Assembly (NCBI GenBank): GCA_964459305.1
Contig: CAYWNA010000020.1
Coordinates: 1 to 64,000, forward strand
DNA length: 64,000 bases
DNA from: CAYWNA01 sp964459305
Lineage (GTDB): Bacteria > Planctomycetota > Planctomycetia > Pirellulales > Pirellulaceae
Direction: 5' to 3'
The notes under the pieces were generated by a model. The model did no database searches. It was not told the DNA's origin and saw only the letters and a list, made by a program, of their open reading frames with translations. A program made the translations under genes and the position numbers. Positions 46,521 through 54,372 of this stretch are shown piece by piece (positions within the stretch are counted from its first letter, which is position 1; every line of letters begins with the position of its first letter).

Positions 46521-47561
46521 CTACCGCCGGTCTGGCGTCCGCCTGGGCGATGTGGCGACTCGACCTTTGATTGCCCAAATTCTTATCGTTGTGTCGTAAC
46601 TGCCCGATACCAGAACGTTTCCGTCGCAGGCCAGCGCCACCACGCTGCCTTCGTGATCCGAAAGCTGTCCGATTTCCGAACCGGTGGACAAATCCCACAA
46701 CCGGATCAGGTTGTCGCTGCCACCGGCCGCCAGGTAGTGAGTGCCGCAGAATGCCAACGAGAAGAACTTGGCCGGCCGTTGCGGTAAATCAAATCCGGCG
46801 CCACTTTCCAGCGGCCAGACGTGTATCTTGCGGTCCTCGCCGGACGATACCACTTGCATTCCGTCCGGTGAGAATACCAAAGCTCGGATGCGCCGCCGGT
46901 GTGCCTGGTGGTCGGCAAGCTGCACACCATCTCGCGTTTGCCAGATCCGCACGACGCCGTCGCGGCCGCCCGCCGCGATCATCTGGTCGTCCGGGGAAAA
47001 CGTCAAACAACGCATGTCCGTACACGGGCCATCGAGTTCGCGCAACAGCTGACGTTGGGCGGCATCGTAGATTCGCACCTTGGACTCGAAACCAGTCGCT
47101 GCCAGCAGCATACCGTCGTGACTCCAGGCGAGTTTTGTAACCGCGTGCCGAGGATCCGTCAGCACATGCTGCTTTTTGCCGCTCGCAATACTCCAAAAGA
47201 TGACCTGCCGATCGTGACCTGCTGTCGCCAGCGTGCTCCCATCCGGCGAGAACGCGACCGTGTGGACCCAATCCGCATGGCCCTCCAAACGGTGCAGAAG
47301 ACGATCGTCCTTGAGATCCCAAACGTAAATCAGGTGATCGTCGCCGGCCGCCGCTAGCAAAGTCCCACGAGGCTGTAGGCAAACAGCAGCGACAACTGGC
47401 GGCTTATCACGCTGGTTGGTTGGGCGCATTTCGATCACGCGGCAAGGCCAGCTCGCACCTGCATCCTGTGCTAGCGTCTGCGAGCGGCCAGAGAACATGC
47501 CGAATAACAGAGTTGCAGCCAATAGAGTTTGCCAGCCCATTGTGGAGCGGTTGACGAACAT
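46521..47561 (-). CDS. Exported WD40-repeat protein
   Basis: The 346-residue protein starts at ATG 47561 (GAAGG 7 nt upstream); the frame from 47618 adds no signal. Residues 1-31 are a signal peptide (MGWQTLLAATLLFGMFSG, cleavage near TLAQD). About seven WD40 blades follow: LLAAAGDDHLIYVWDLKDD, VHTVAFSPDGSTLATAGHDR, LAWSHDGMLLAATG, LTFSPDDQMIAAGGRDGVVR, LVFSPDGMQVVSSGEDRKIH and VLVSGSYDTTIRIWAIKG. It is probably a single beta-propeller, periplasmic or surface. It lies upstream of the SdrD_B-like giant protein (52-bp gap) on the same strand. Confidence 0.9.
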   Translation of the reverse strand: MFVNRSTMGWQTLLAATLLFGMFSGRSQTLAQDAGASWPCRVIEMRPTNQRDKPPVVAAVCLQPRGTLLAAAGDDHLIYVWDLKDDRLLHRLEGHADWVHTVAFSPDGSTLATAGHDRQVIFWSIASGKKQHVLTDPRHAVTKLAWSHDGMLLAATGFESKVRIYDAAQRQLLRELDGPCTDMRCLTFSPDDQMIAAGGRDGVVRIWQTRDGVQLADHQAHRRRIRALVFSPDGMQVVSSGEDRKIHVWPLESGAGFDLPQRPAKFFSLAFCGTHYLAAGGSDNLIRLWDLSTGSEIGQLSDHEGSVVALACDGNVLVSGSYDTTIRIWAIKGRVATSPRRTPDRR

Positions 47562-47718
47562 GGAAAAACCTTCAATCTGGCGTGGACAGGTCAATAGAAC
47601 CGCGCAGCGCGCAGGCACACGGCCACCTCTTACATCGGCATCCGTCTATTAACCTTTGCAGGGGAACCGGCGAAACGCCGGAATTTGTGCCGATCCTTCC
47701 GGTTGGGTAAGATCTAGC

Positions 47719-47964
47719 ATGGAAAACTCGAAGATGCCTCCCTCGGCAAGACCTTTCGCGATCGCAGGCGTTACCCTTTTCCACCTGCTTGTGTCACTGT
47801 GCAACGCTGTGGCCTTTGGAGCGTACCCACCCAACGAAGAATGGAGCTTCGAGGGCAAGCTCTTTTGGTGGTTCAACTGCACTCATTTCCTGTGGGTGAT
47901 CTGCAGTCTCGGCGCAATACGCCTTTGCGGCTATCGCCTCGAACGAGCAAAGGCCGCTGGGTAG
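47719..47964 (+). CDS. Small membrane protein
   Basis: The 81-residue predicted protein begins at ATG 47719. There are two hydrophobic segments, FAIAGVTLFHLLVSLCNAVA and FNCTHFLWVICSLGAIRLCG, with a short loop carrying YPPNEEWSFEGKLFW between them. A longer frame from 47656 adds a poor N-terminus. No family recognised. It is divergent from the WD40 gene. Its reality rests on the two membrane helices and codon use only. Confidence 0.5.
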   Translation: MENSKMPPSARPFAIAGVTLFHLLVSLCNAVAFGAYPPNEEWSFEGKLFWWFNCTHFLWVICSLGAIRLCGYRLERAKAAG

Positions 47965-48154
47965 ACAATCAAACTGGCGATTCTGCCGCGTTTTGCGTAT
48001 CTTGTTGACGCTTGCCTCCGCGAAGGCGGTCACGAACAATGCGGTTGGATCGCCACTGGAATAGTCCCCCGCTTTCCCAACCACGCAGTTCGTCCAACGA
48101 GGAAAATTCGAGCGGAAACATCGTCGCCACTGCTTAGCCTTAAGGAATCTGGCC

Positions 48155-49297
48155 ATGAAAAAGTATCTCGTTCTCTGTGCGGTTTCTGCCTTTGCCGGCG
48201 TCCTGGCATCGTCGTTATTCACGCATCGATCCATCGAGCCCGTGATCTCGGCCCAAGACAGTTCATTGGGCGAGATTCATCCTGCTGTCACAGACGAGTT
48301 CACACCCGAAGAACGCGTGAACATCGCGGTCTATGAAAAGGTGAATCGCAGCGTGGTCAATATCACCACGACCATCGAAGGGCCGGACATCATGTTCTTC
48401 TCGTTCGAACCGCCTGCCGAAGGTGCGGGTTCCGGGTTCGTGTTGGATCAAGAGGGACACATCTTGACCAATAATCATGTGGTTGAAGATGCGCGGGAGA
48501 TTCGCGTTACGCTTTTCAACGGCGAATCGCATCGTGCTTCGTTGATGGGCGCTGATCCCGTCTACGACATGGCTGTGCTGCGCATCGACGCATCTCGCGA
48601 CGTTTTGCACCCGGTCGAGTTTGGGGATTCCTCACGTCTCAAGGTAGGCCAGAAGATCTTTGCGATCGGCAATCCGTTCGGTTTGGAGCGTACTATGACC
48701 GTTGGCATCATTTCCAGCCTGAACCGATCGCTACCGGCGCCGAGCGGCCGAATCATGAAGTCGATCATCCAAATCGATGCGGCGCTCAATCGAGGCAACT
48801 CCGGAGGGCCGCTCATGGACAGTCGCGGGCGCGTGATCGGGATCAACACGGCAATTGCCAGCCCCAGCCAAACCGGCGAGAACACGGGAGTGGGCTTTGC
48901 GATTCCGGTGAACAACGTCAAGCGGGTCGTCCCACAACTAATCCAGAACGGCCGCGTCATCCGGCCCGACATCGGCATCACGCACGTCTCCGTGACCGAA
49001 CATGGTTTGTTGATAGCGATGCTCGCGCGAGGGGGCCCCGCGGAACGAGCCGGATTGCGAGGCTGCCGGGTGATTCGCCAGCAACACCGCCGCGGGCCCT
49101 TCATCTTCGAAGCCCCACCCCGTCTGGACCGTACCCACGCCGACCTGATCATCGCCGTGGACCGAACCCCCGTCAAAACGACTGACGATCTCTTATCGCA
49201 GATCGAGACGAAACGCGCTGGCGACGAAGTGGTCCTGACGATAGTCCGGGACGGCCGCGAAGTGAACGTTGGCGTTGTGTTGGGGGCGGGAGAATGA
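48155..49297 (+). CDS. HtrA/DegP-family serine protease with unusual PDZ domain
   Basis: The 380-residue periplasmic protease has a signal-anchor (MKKYLVLCAVSAFAGVLASS). The trypsin-like domain has H108 (LTNNHVVED), D138 (YDMAVLRID) and S216 (LNRGNSGGPLMD). One PDZ domain follows (about 262-375) with GVGFAIPVNNVKRVVPQLIQ before it and ADLIIAVDRTPVKTTDDLLS. Between LRG and ADLI an extra ~27 residues, rich in Arg and aromatic residues (CRVIRQQHRRGPFIFEAPPR), enlarge the PDZ loop. It is likely a quality-control or stress protease. The 190-bp upstream gap has no visible regulator. Confidence 0.93.
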   Translation: MKKYLVLCAVSAFAGVLASSLFTHRSIEPVISAQDSSLGEIHPAVTDEFTPEERVNIAVYEKVNRSVVNITTTIEGPDIMFFSFEPPAEGAGSGFVLDQEGHILTNNHVVEDAREIRVTLFNGESHRASLMGADPVYDMAVLRIDASRDVLHPVEFGDSSRLKVGQKIFAIGNPFGLERTMTVGIISSLNRSLPAPSGRIMKSIIQIDAALNRGNSGGPLMDSRGRVIGINTAIASPSQTGENTGVGFAIPVNNVKRVVPQLIQNGRVIRPDIGITHVSVTEHGLLIAMLARGGPAERAGLRGCRVIRQQHRRGPFIFEAPPRLDRTHADLIIAVDRTPVKTTDDLLSQIETKRAGDEVVLTIVRDGREVNVGVVLGAGE

Positions 49298-49332
49298 AGT
49301 AGAGCTAGGTCTGAAGAACCAAGAGCCAAGAT

Positions 49333-49503
49333 CTACGCCGATTTGAGCTTCTCGATCTGGGCTTCGACCGATGCCATTTCCTTCTGCAGTCGTTCGACTT
49401 CGTCTGGTTCGTCTTGCTGCTTCTTGACGCCGGCCAACTGCTGACGCAGCTTCTGCAATCGCTGGCGTGCGGTTTCCAATTTCTTTTTCGTTTTCTTGTC
49501 CAT
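49333..49503 (-). CDS. Small coiled-coil protein
   Basis: The 56-residue Lys/Gln/Glu-rich protein (MDKKTKKKLETARQRLQKLR, QLAGVKKQQDEPDEVERLQK) has a strong heptad pattern. The start is ATG 49503, 10 nt after the stop of the STAS gene on the same strand, so it is probably co-transcribed with it. It is too short for a family assignment. It could be a partner of the STAS protein, which is inference from position only. Confidence 0.6.
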   Translation of the reverse strand: MDKKTKKKLETARQRLQKLRQQLAGVKKQQDEPDEVERLQKEMASVEAQIEKLKSA

Positions 49504-49513
49504 GCTGCCGACT

Positions 49514-49867
49514 TCAGTAAGCGCTGATTGCGTCATCCACGGTGTCTTTGATTTCGAACAGCTGATTGAGCCGAGTGATGACGAAAACCTCCTGGATTTC
49601 GGGCTTTAGATTGCACAGTCTGAGTTGTCCGCCCTTCATTTTGACTTTCTTGTCCAGGATGATCAGCTTGTTCAGGGCCGCGCTGGAAAGGAACTCGACA
49701 TTGCCAAAGTCGAGCAACAGGGCCTTGACGCCATCTTTGTCCACCAAGTTGAATAGCTCGTCGCCTAGTTCTTGGATACTGGCTGCGTCCAAGATCTTGC
49801 TGTCCATAAAAGAGACCACAGTTACACCGCTGATGTCGGACGTTTGAATTCGCCGATGAACGGACAT
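49514..49867 (-). CDS. STAS-domain anti-anti-sigma factor
   Basis: The 117-residue SpoIIAA-like protein starts at ATG 49867, with AAGGAT upstream; GTG 49888 would only add seven residues. It has the STAS core, ISGVTVVSFMDSKILDAASI, LLLDFGNVEFLSSAALNKLI and MKGGQLRLCNLKPEIQEVFV, then TRLNQLFEIKDTVDDAISAY. Ser61/Ser62 in FLSSAALN is at the place of the serine phosphorylated by anti-sigma kinases. No kinase or sigma gene is adjacent; the STPK and ECF sigma genes at 54-58 kb are separate. Confidence 0.9.
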   Translation of the reverse strand: MSVHRRIQTSDISGVTVVSFMDSKILDAASIQELGDELFNLVDKDGVKALLLDFGNVEFLSSAALNKLIILDKKVKMKGGQLRLCNLKPEIQEVFVITRLNQLFEIKDTVDDAISAY

Positions 49868-49954
49868 AGCAATCGATCCTTTTTTCACAAACTACAAACG
49901 CGGCGATAGACAGAAACCTTCCCAATGTGGCTGACAATGCAACATTTCACCAAG

Positions 49955-50028
49955 TAGCGGAGGAGGGACTCGAACCCCCGACACGCGGATTATGATTCCG
50001 CTGCTCTAACCAACTGAGCTACTCCGCC
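49955..50028 (-). tRNA. tRNA-Met (anticodon CAT)
   Basis: Read on the minus strand, the 74-nt cloverleaf begins GGCGGAGTAGCTCAGTTGG. The anticodon arm is GCGGA / ATCATAA / TCCGC with CAT at the anticodon; the T arm carries GGTTCGAGTC and the end CCTCCGCTA. The D-arm matches elongator tRNA-Met, though CAT also occurs in tRNA-Ile2, so the identity is not fully certain. CCA is not encoded. The first acceptor pair is G1-U72. Confidence 0.93.
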
Positions 50029-50199
50029 GCGATAACCACTCCCGACATGAATCCAAAAGGCCATCGGCCAACCACCTACTAACACTGAAGTATAATCGTA
50101 GGATGTTGGCTTCGGAAGTCGCGTCCAGCGAATCAAGATACCGTCTGGACCACCTAGTGGCCAGTCCTGAGGGTACAGATTCATGTTTTTCCGGCTTCC

Positions 50200-51273
50200 T
50201 TGGTGCTGAACGCGAACCGTGCGTCGTCACCCCCATTTTGCCCCGTTTGGTACCAACAGTACATCATCCGTGAATCGTTGCGAAAGCCGCCATTCTTGAA
50301 TACACATTGTCGAATCCCGCCTGGCACCGATCCCTCCAAAGCTGTTCTCTGGGGAACCGTTTTTGGGCTACTATCCGCGGTCGGCTATACGGCGGCAAAC
50401 TCATGCTTGCGAGCTGTGGCGCACTGCGATCCGGTCTGGGTCTCAGCAGTGAAATCCTTCCCAATCGTCGTCTTGGTGGGCCCGTGGCTGATCGTCCAGT
50501 ATTCGCGCGGCGAGAGAATACTGCCTTCTGCCAAGGTGTTGGGCGCTTTGGCCTTGGCCGCGTTGTTGGGGCAATTGGTCGGAAACGTGCTGTTTCAGTG
50601 GTCGCTAGGTGTTGTTGGTATCGCTCTAGCCGTCCCGTTGACCCTGGGAACCATCATTTTGGCCGGAGCCCTGTTGGGTCGCGCATTTCTGAACGAACCG
50701 CTCACGGCCAGGACGCTGATCTCCGTGGTCACGTTGGTTGCGGCGATCAGCGTCTTGTCGCTTGGCGCCGGCGAGGCCCATCGGTCTGTTGTCAGCGACC
50801 AAATGAGTGCTGATCAGTCGTTGAGTTGGCTGATTCTGGCCGCGGGCGTCGGTGCGGCGACCATCTCTGGCGCGGCCTATTCAGTGCTGGGCGTTGTGAT
50901 CCGATACGGCGTCACGGGCCGAGTGTCATTGACCACAACGATGGTGACGGTCGGATTGATCGGGATGTTGAGCCTGGGCACGTTGAGCCCTATGCGCATC
51001 GGTCTGGAGGGCATTCGGAATACGGAACACGCTGATCTGGCCGTGATGTTACTGGGAGGCGTTCTCAACGCATTCGCCTTCTTGACCCTGACCAAGGCCC
51101 TGCAGTTGACCACCGTTGTCTACGTAAATGCGTTGAACGCGACTCAAGCGACCATGGCTGCACTGGCGGGCGTGTTCTTCTTCCACGAGGCGCTGTCACG
51201 GGAACTTGCGCTCGGCGTCCTGCTGACGATTGTGGGGTTGGCCGTGATGAAACGGGATCAACGCCCGGGATAG
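50200..51273 (+). CDS. EamA/DMT-superfamily transporter
   Basis: The protein is up to 357 residues and an inner-membrane transporter with about ten helices in two EamA repeats: VLWGTVFGLLSAVGYTAANS, LALAALLGQLVGNVLFQWSL, GIALAVPLTLGTIILAGALL in the first, and LILAAGVGAATISGAAYSVL, LLGGVLNAFAFLTLTKALQL, QATMAALAGVFFFHEALSRE in the second. The substrate is unknown. Its start is unclear: TTG codons at 50200, 50278 and 50296 are all possible, and the first helix begins near residue 48. It lies 171 bp after the tRNA (opposite strand). Confidence 0.85.
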   Translation: MVLNANRASSPPFCPVWYQQYIIRESLRKPPFLNTHCRIPPGTDPSKAVLWGTVFGLLSAVGYTAANSCLRAVAHCDPVWVSAVKSFPIVVLVGPWLIVQYSRGERILPSAKVLGALALAALLGQLVGNVLFQWSLGVVGIALAVPLTLGTIILAGALLGRAFLNEPLTARTLISVVTLVAAISVLSLGAGEAHRSVVSDQMSADQSLSWLILAAGVGAATISGAAYSVLGVVIRYGVTGRVSLTTTMVTVGLIGMLSLGTLSPMRIGLEGIRNTEHADLAVMLLGGVLNAFAFLTLTKALQLTTVVYVNALNATQATMAALAGVFFFHEALSRELALGVLLTIVGLAVMKRDQRPG

Positions 51274-51464
51274 GATTGCCGCACCGGCACGGGAATCAAC
51301 GACTGCCGGGTTCGGAAACCGAGATGCCACTCGAACATCTCGCAACATCTGTCGTCCAGCCAAGTCGCAAGTGCGTTGAGCCACGGCAACGTGAATAGAG
51401 AACTGATATCGGCTGCGATCGGATGAGAAAAAGCGGCAGTCGTTCGTACTTGTTGGCTGTTCAT
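51258..51464 (-). CDS. Possible small protein
   Basis: A 68-residue frame (MNSQQVRTTAAFSHPIAADI, then LATWLDDRCCEMFEWHLGFR) starts at ATG 51464, with AAGGG eight bases upstream, and overlaps the last 16 bp of the EamA gene antisense. The protein-like aromatic segment suggests it might be real, but no family is recognised and no other support exists. Confidence 0.3.
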   Translation of the reverse strand: MNSQQVRTTAAFSHPIAADISSLFTLPWLNALATWLDDRCCEMFEWHLGFRTRQSLIPVPVRQSYPGR

Positions 51465-51523
51465 GACTAAGCCCTTAGCGCCGCAAGTGATACCGTGGCC
51501 GAGAATGGGCTCCGTACAATGTG

Positions 51524-51563
51524 CCCCGCGTGACCCGGAGCCCCCACTCCGAGTCACGCGGGG
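51524..51563. repeat. GC-rich inverted repeat, 17-bp arms with one mismatch
   Basis: CCCCGCGTGACCCGGAG (51524-51540), six-base loop, CTCCGAGTCACGCGGGG (51547-51563). No T-tract follows. It is one of several palindromic repeats in gaps here and the main structure seen in the 816-bp stretch 51274-52089, apart from the possible small gene. No gene is evident in 51564-52089; AGGAGG at 52076-52081 belongs to the next gene. Confidence 0.75.
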
Positions 51564-52089
51564 ACGAAGGCAACAAACCACCTACCCAAAAGTGGCCTCT
51601 GAGTCTCCGTTACCTGTTAGTTCTTAGTTCCACCCAAGATACCTCACCGAGAGAGTATTGGCCTGAATAGAGCAATCGCTGTGCCAGAGCGTCCTCATGA
51701 AGGCAATTTCCCATCGTAAGTGCCTTGCACATATAATGTTAGTGCGAGACGCCAAACGTAGCCCACCGATTGTAAGATCGTGTATTGTATCGCGGCTGGC
51801 CGGCGGAGTACTCATGTGCCGCATTTCCGGGTGGTAGGATGAGGGAAGGAATGCGGCCGGCAGCCAAGGAACGCAAGGGCCTCTATCTTCTTTATTTCGC
51901 CCGGTTTGCGATAATTGGGTGAGAGAGTCCAGCCGTTCGGATTTTTGAAAAAAATTCAATGCAGCAGCCAAGTTATGTCTGGCGATGGCGAAATACACTC
52001 CGGAGCATTTGGCTGGGAGGGCCGCTTGGGTGAATGGAATTCATGACAGCACTTTTGCAGCAGACATCAAATATTAGGAGGTACAGAAA

Positions 52090-52899
52090 ATGTTGAAGAA
52101 AGGTTTGTTCGCGGGTGGCGGATTGTTACTGTTGCTTGGTCTGATCTTTGGGCGCGACGTGTGCAGCTTCGTCGGAACAGCGACAGGCCTGGTTCGCGAA
52201 TCGGTGAGAGACAGCGTCCCGATTCAATTCGAACTGGAGCGGGCGCGCAAGATGATCGCCAGTCTGAATCCGGAGATTAGCAAGCACAAACGCGAAATCG
52301 CCCGGGAGGAATTGGAGATTACGAAGTTGGGCGAACGGCTCAAGCAGGACGAGCAGAAGCTGACGAAGCGATGGAGCGACATCCAGCGTTTGCGAGACGA
52401 CCTGTCGCGAGGCGACAGCACCTACGTTTACGCCAACGGTTCGTTCACGACGAAGGAGGTCGAGACAGACTTGGGCTACAAGTTCGATCGTTACACAGGC
52501 AGTGAGAACATTGTTGAGCAGAACCGCAAGGTGTTGGAGATCCGCGGGAAGGCGTTGTCGGCGGCTCAGGAAAAGCTGACGGCGCTGATCGCCGCCAAAC
52601 AGAAGCTGGAACTCCAGGTCGAGAGCTTGCAGGCGAAGCTCAAGATGGTGGAAGTGGCACAGACCGCCAGCGAGCTAAACATCGACGACAGCCAACTCTC
52701 CCGAACGCGTGAGCTGTTGGCGGACATCGAAGCTCGTATCGACGTGGACGCGCAAATGGTCAACGCGGATGACTTGGTCTTCGGCGAAATCCAATTGGAC
52801 GAGCCAACCGAGAACACGAGCATCCTGGAACGGATCGCCGAGTACGAGTCGAACCAGGACCAATCGGAAATCTACGTGGACGTAAAGGCCGAGGAGTAA
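52090..52899 (+). CDS. Membrane-anchored coiled-coil protein
   Basis: The 269-residue protein has an N-terminal membrane helix (GLFAGGGLLLLLGLIFGRDV), then long coiled coils: ARKMIASLNPEISKHKREIA with ELEITKLGERLKQDEQKLTK, and KALSAAQEKLTALIAAKQKL with ELQVESLQAKLKMVEVAQTA. A globular break holds DSTYVYANGSFTTKEVETDL. It starts at ATG 52090 after AGGAGG (52076-52081). No family recognised. It precedes the signalling block at 53-58 kb but a strong terminator lies between, so co-regulation is unproven. Confidence 0.85.
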   Translation: MLKKGLFAGGGLLLLLGLIFGRDVCSFVGTATGLVRESVRDSVPIQFELERARKMIASLNPEISKHKREIAREELEITKLGERLKQDEQKLTKRWSDIQRLRDDLSRGDSTYVYANGSFTTKEVETDLGYKFDRYTGSENIVEQNRKVLEIRGKALSAAQEKLTALIAAKQKLELQVESLQAKLKMVEVAQTASELNIDDSQLSRTRELLADIEARIDVDAQMVNADDLVFGEIQLDEPTENTSILERIAEYESNQDQSEIYVDVKAEE

Positions 52900-52915
52900 A
52901 GGCAAACGCGAGGTG

Positions 52916-52945
52916 GGGGTTCGGAGAAATTCCGAGCCCCTTTTT
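52916..52945 (+). terminator. Rho-independent terminator after the coiled-coil gene
   Basis: GGGGTTCGGA (52916-52925), loop GAAAT, TCCGAGCCCC (52931-52940), then TTTTT (52941-52945). The stem has one G-U pair. It lies 17 bp after the coiled-coil stop and 25 bp before the FHA gene start. Confidence 0.85.
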
Positions 52946-52970
52946 CGTGTCCACGAAATGGAAAGCCGTC

Positions 52971-54350
52971 ATGTTTCATAGCTGGCGATTACAACTACGC
53001 GAGGCCGAAGAGGCTTTTCGGGCGGGCCGGCTGGACGAAGCAGAGCGACTGCTGCGCGAAGGTCAACTCCGGCAGTATCTGCCCGGCAAGCGGCTGTCGG
53101 CGAAAATTGCCGAGCACATCGCCCGCCGGGGTCGCCAGCACGTTCTGGATGGCGAGTCGTCGGCGGGCTGGCGGGACTTGGAAGCGGCTGCATCGCTCGC
53201 CGAGGGCGCCGACGAGGTGCGATCGGTTCGCCAGGAGATGATCCAGCACGTGCTGAGGGAAGCCGAAGGCTTAATTGCGGCGGCCGAGTCGTCGAAGGCG
53301 ATTTCACGGCTGGAGTCCCTAGAAAAGCGTGGTGTTGGAAACGGGCAAGTACGGGCCCTGAAGGAAGTCGCCGGCAGGTTACAGTCGGCGGCCAATCTTT
53401 GCCGCCGGGGCAAATTCGCGGATGCCGAAGTCCAATTGTCCCGCGCGGCGGCATTGAGGCCGGACCTGTCGCCGATCAAAGAGCTGTTAGGCACGTGCCA
53501 GGAACAGCAGAAACGCGCTCGCCAGTTCACCGAGGAGCTTCATAAGGCGCTTTCGGCGGAGAAATGGAGCGAGACGCTCGCGTTGGCAAACGAGTTGCTA
53601 GAGATCGCGCCCGAATCGCCCCTGGCGCTCGACGCCCGACAACGGGCCTGGTTGGAGGTGGGGGAGCCGGCACCCGGCCTGAATCGGAACGAAGCAGTGC
53701 AATTGCGACTATGCGGGGGGACGGACGATCAACCGGACGAGTTGTCGGTATCCATCAACGAACGTCAGAAGAAGCGTTTCCTGCTTTGGGTCGACGGAGT
53801 TGGCGGATACCTGGTGTGCCTGGACGGCGAGGTGAGCATCGGTCAGGCCGTGCCGGGCACCAAAGTGGATGTCCCCATCCAGGCCGACTTGTCGCGGGAA
53901 CACGCCCGCATACGTCGCGAGGATGGATATCTGATCGAGCCAATTAGTCGGGTCCGCATTGACGGAAAGGAGATTCAAGGGACGAGTTTGTTGTCCGATG
54001 GCGACGAAATCGAATTGGGCGATGGCGTTCGACTGCGGTTTCGGCAACCGCACGCACTGAGCGCCACCGCTCGATTGGAGATCGTATCGAGGCACCGCAC
54101 GAACCCCTCGGCCGACGGTATCTTGCTGATGGCCGAATCGTGCGTGATGGGGCCGAAATGGCAGAACCACGTGATCTGCCGCGACTGGTCGAGCGACGTC
54201 GTGCTCTATCGCCGCGACGGGGAGTTGTACTGCCGTGCGATGGAGCCAATCGAGATCGACGACCACTTTTGCGAGGGACAAGGAAAAGTCATGCCGGACA
54301 CGCACGTTTCCGGAAGCGATTTCTCCTTGAGCCTGGAGAGTATCGCCTAG
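52971..54350 (+). CDS. TPR-like and FHA-domain protein
   Basis: The 459-residue cytoplasmic protein starts at ATG 52971; a GTG at 52947 would begin inside the terminator end. The N-terminal ~200 residues are TPR-like helices (LQLREAEEAFRAGRLDEAER, LEAAASLAEGADEVRSVRQE, LAAALRPDLSPIKEL-type). An FHA domain spans about 278-358: EVSIGQAV, LSREHARI (Ser and His of the phosphothreonine site) and DGDEIELG. A beta-rich tail follows. It sits 22 bp before the STPK gene on the same strand, so it is the likely phospho-threonine partner of that kinase. Confidence 0.85.
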   Translation: MFHSWRLQLREAEEAFRAGRLDEAERLLREGQLRQYLPGKRLSAKIAEHIARRGRQHVLDGESSAGWRDLEAAASLAEGADEVRSVRQEMIQHVLREAEGLIAAAESSKAISRLESLEKRGVGNGQVRALKEVAGRLQSAANLCRRGKFADAEVQLSRAAALRPDLSPIKELLGTCQEQQKRARQFTEELHKALSAEKWSETLALANELLEIAPESPLALDARQRAWLEVGEPAPGLNRNEAVQLRLCGGTDDQPDELSVSINERQKKRFLLWVDGVGGYLVCLDGEVSIGQAVPGTKVDVPIQADLSREHARIRREDGYLIEPISRVRIDGKEIQGTSLLSDGDEIELGDGVRLRFRQPHALSATARLEIVSRHRTNPSADGILLMAESCVMGPKWQNHVICRDWSSDVVLYRRDGELYCRAMEPIEIDDHFCEGQGKVMPDTHVSGSDFSLSLESIA

Positions 54351-54372
54351 CGATACAAAGGAAACTGGACAA

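Noticed and set aside
49955..50028. tRNA gene as integration site of a mobile island
   Set aside because: No integrase and no duplicated tRNA end were seen on either side.
51624..51998. 124-codon minus-strand frame in the 51.3-52.1 kb gap
   Set aside because: No ribosome site, no family similarity, and composition unlike neighbouring proteins.
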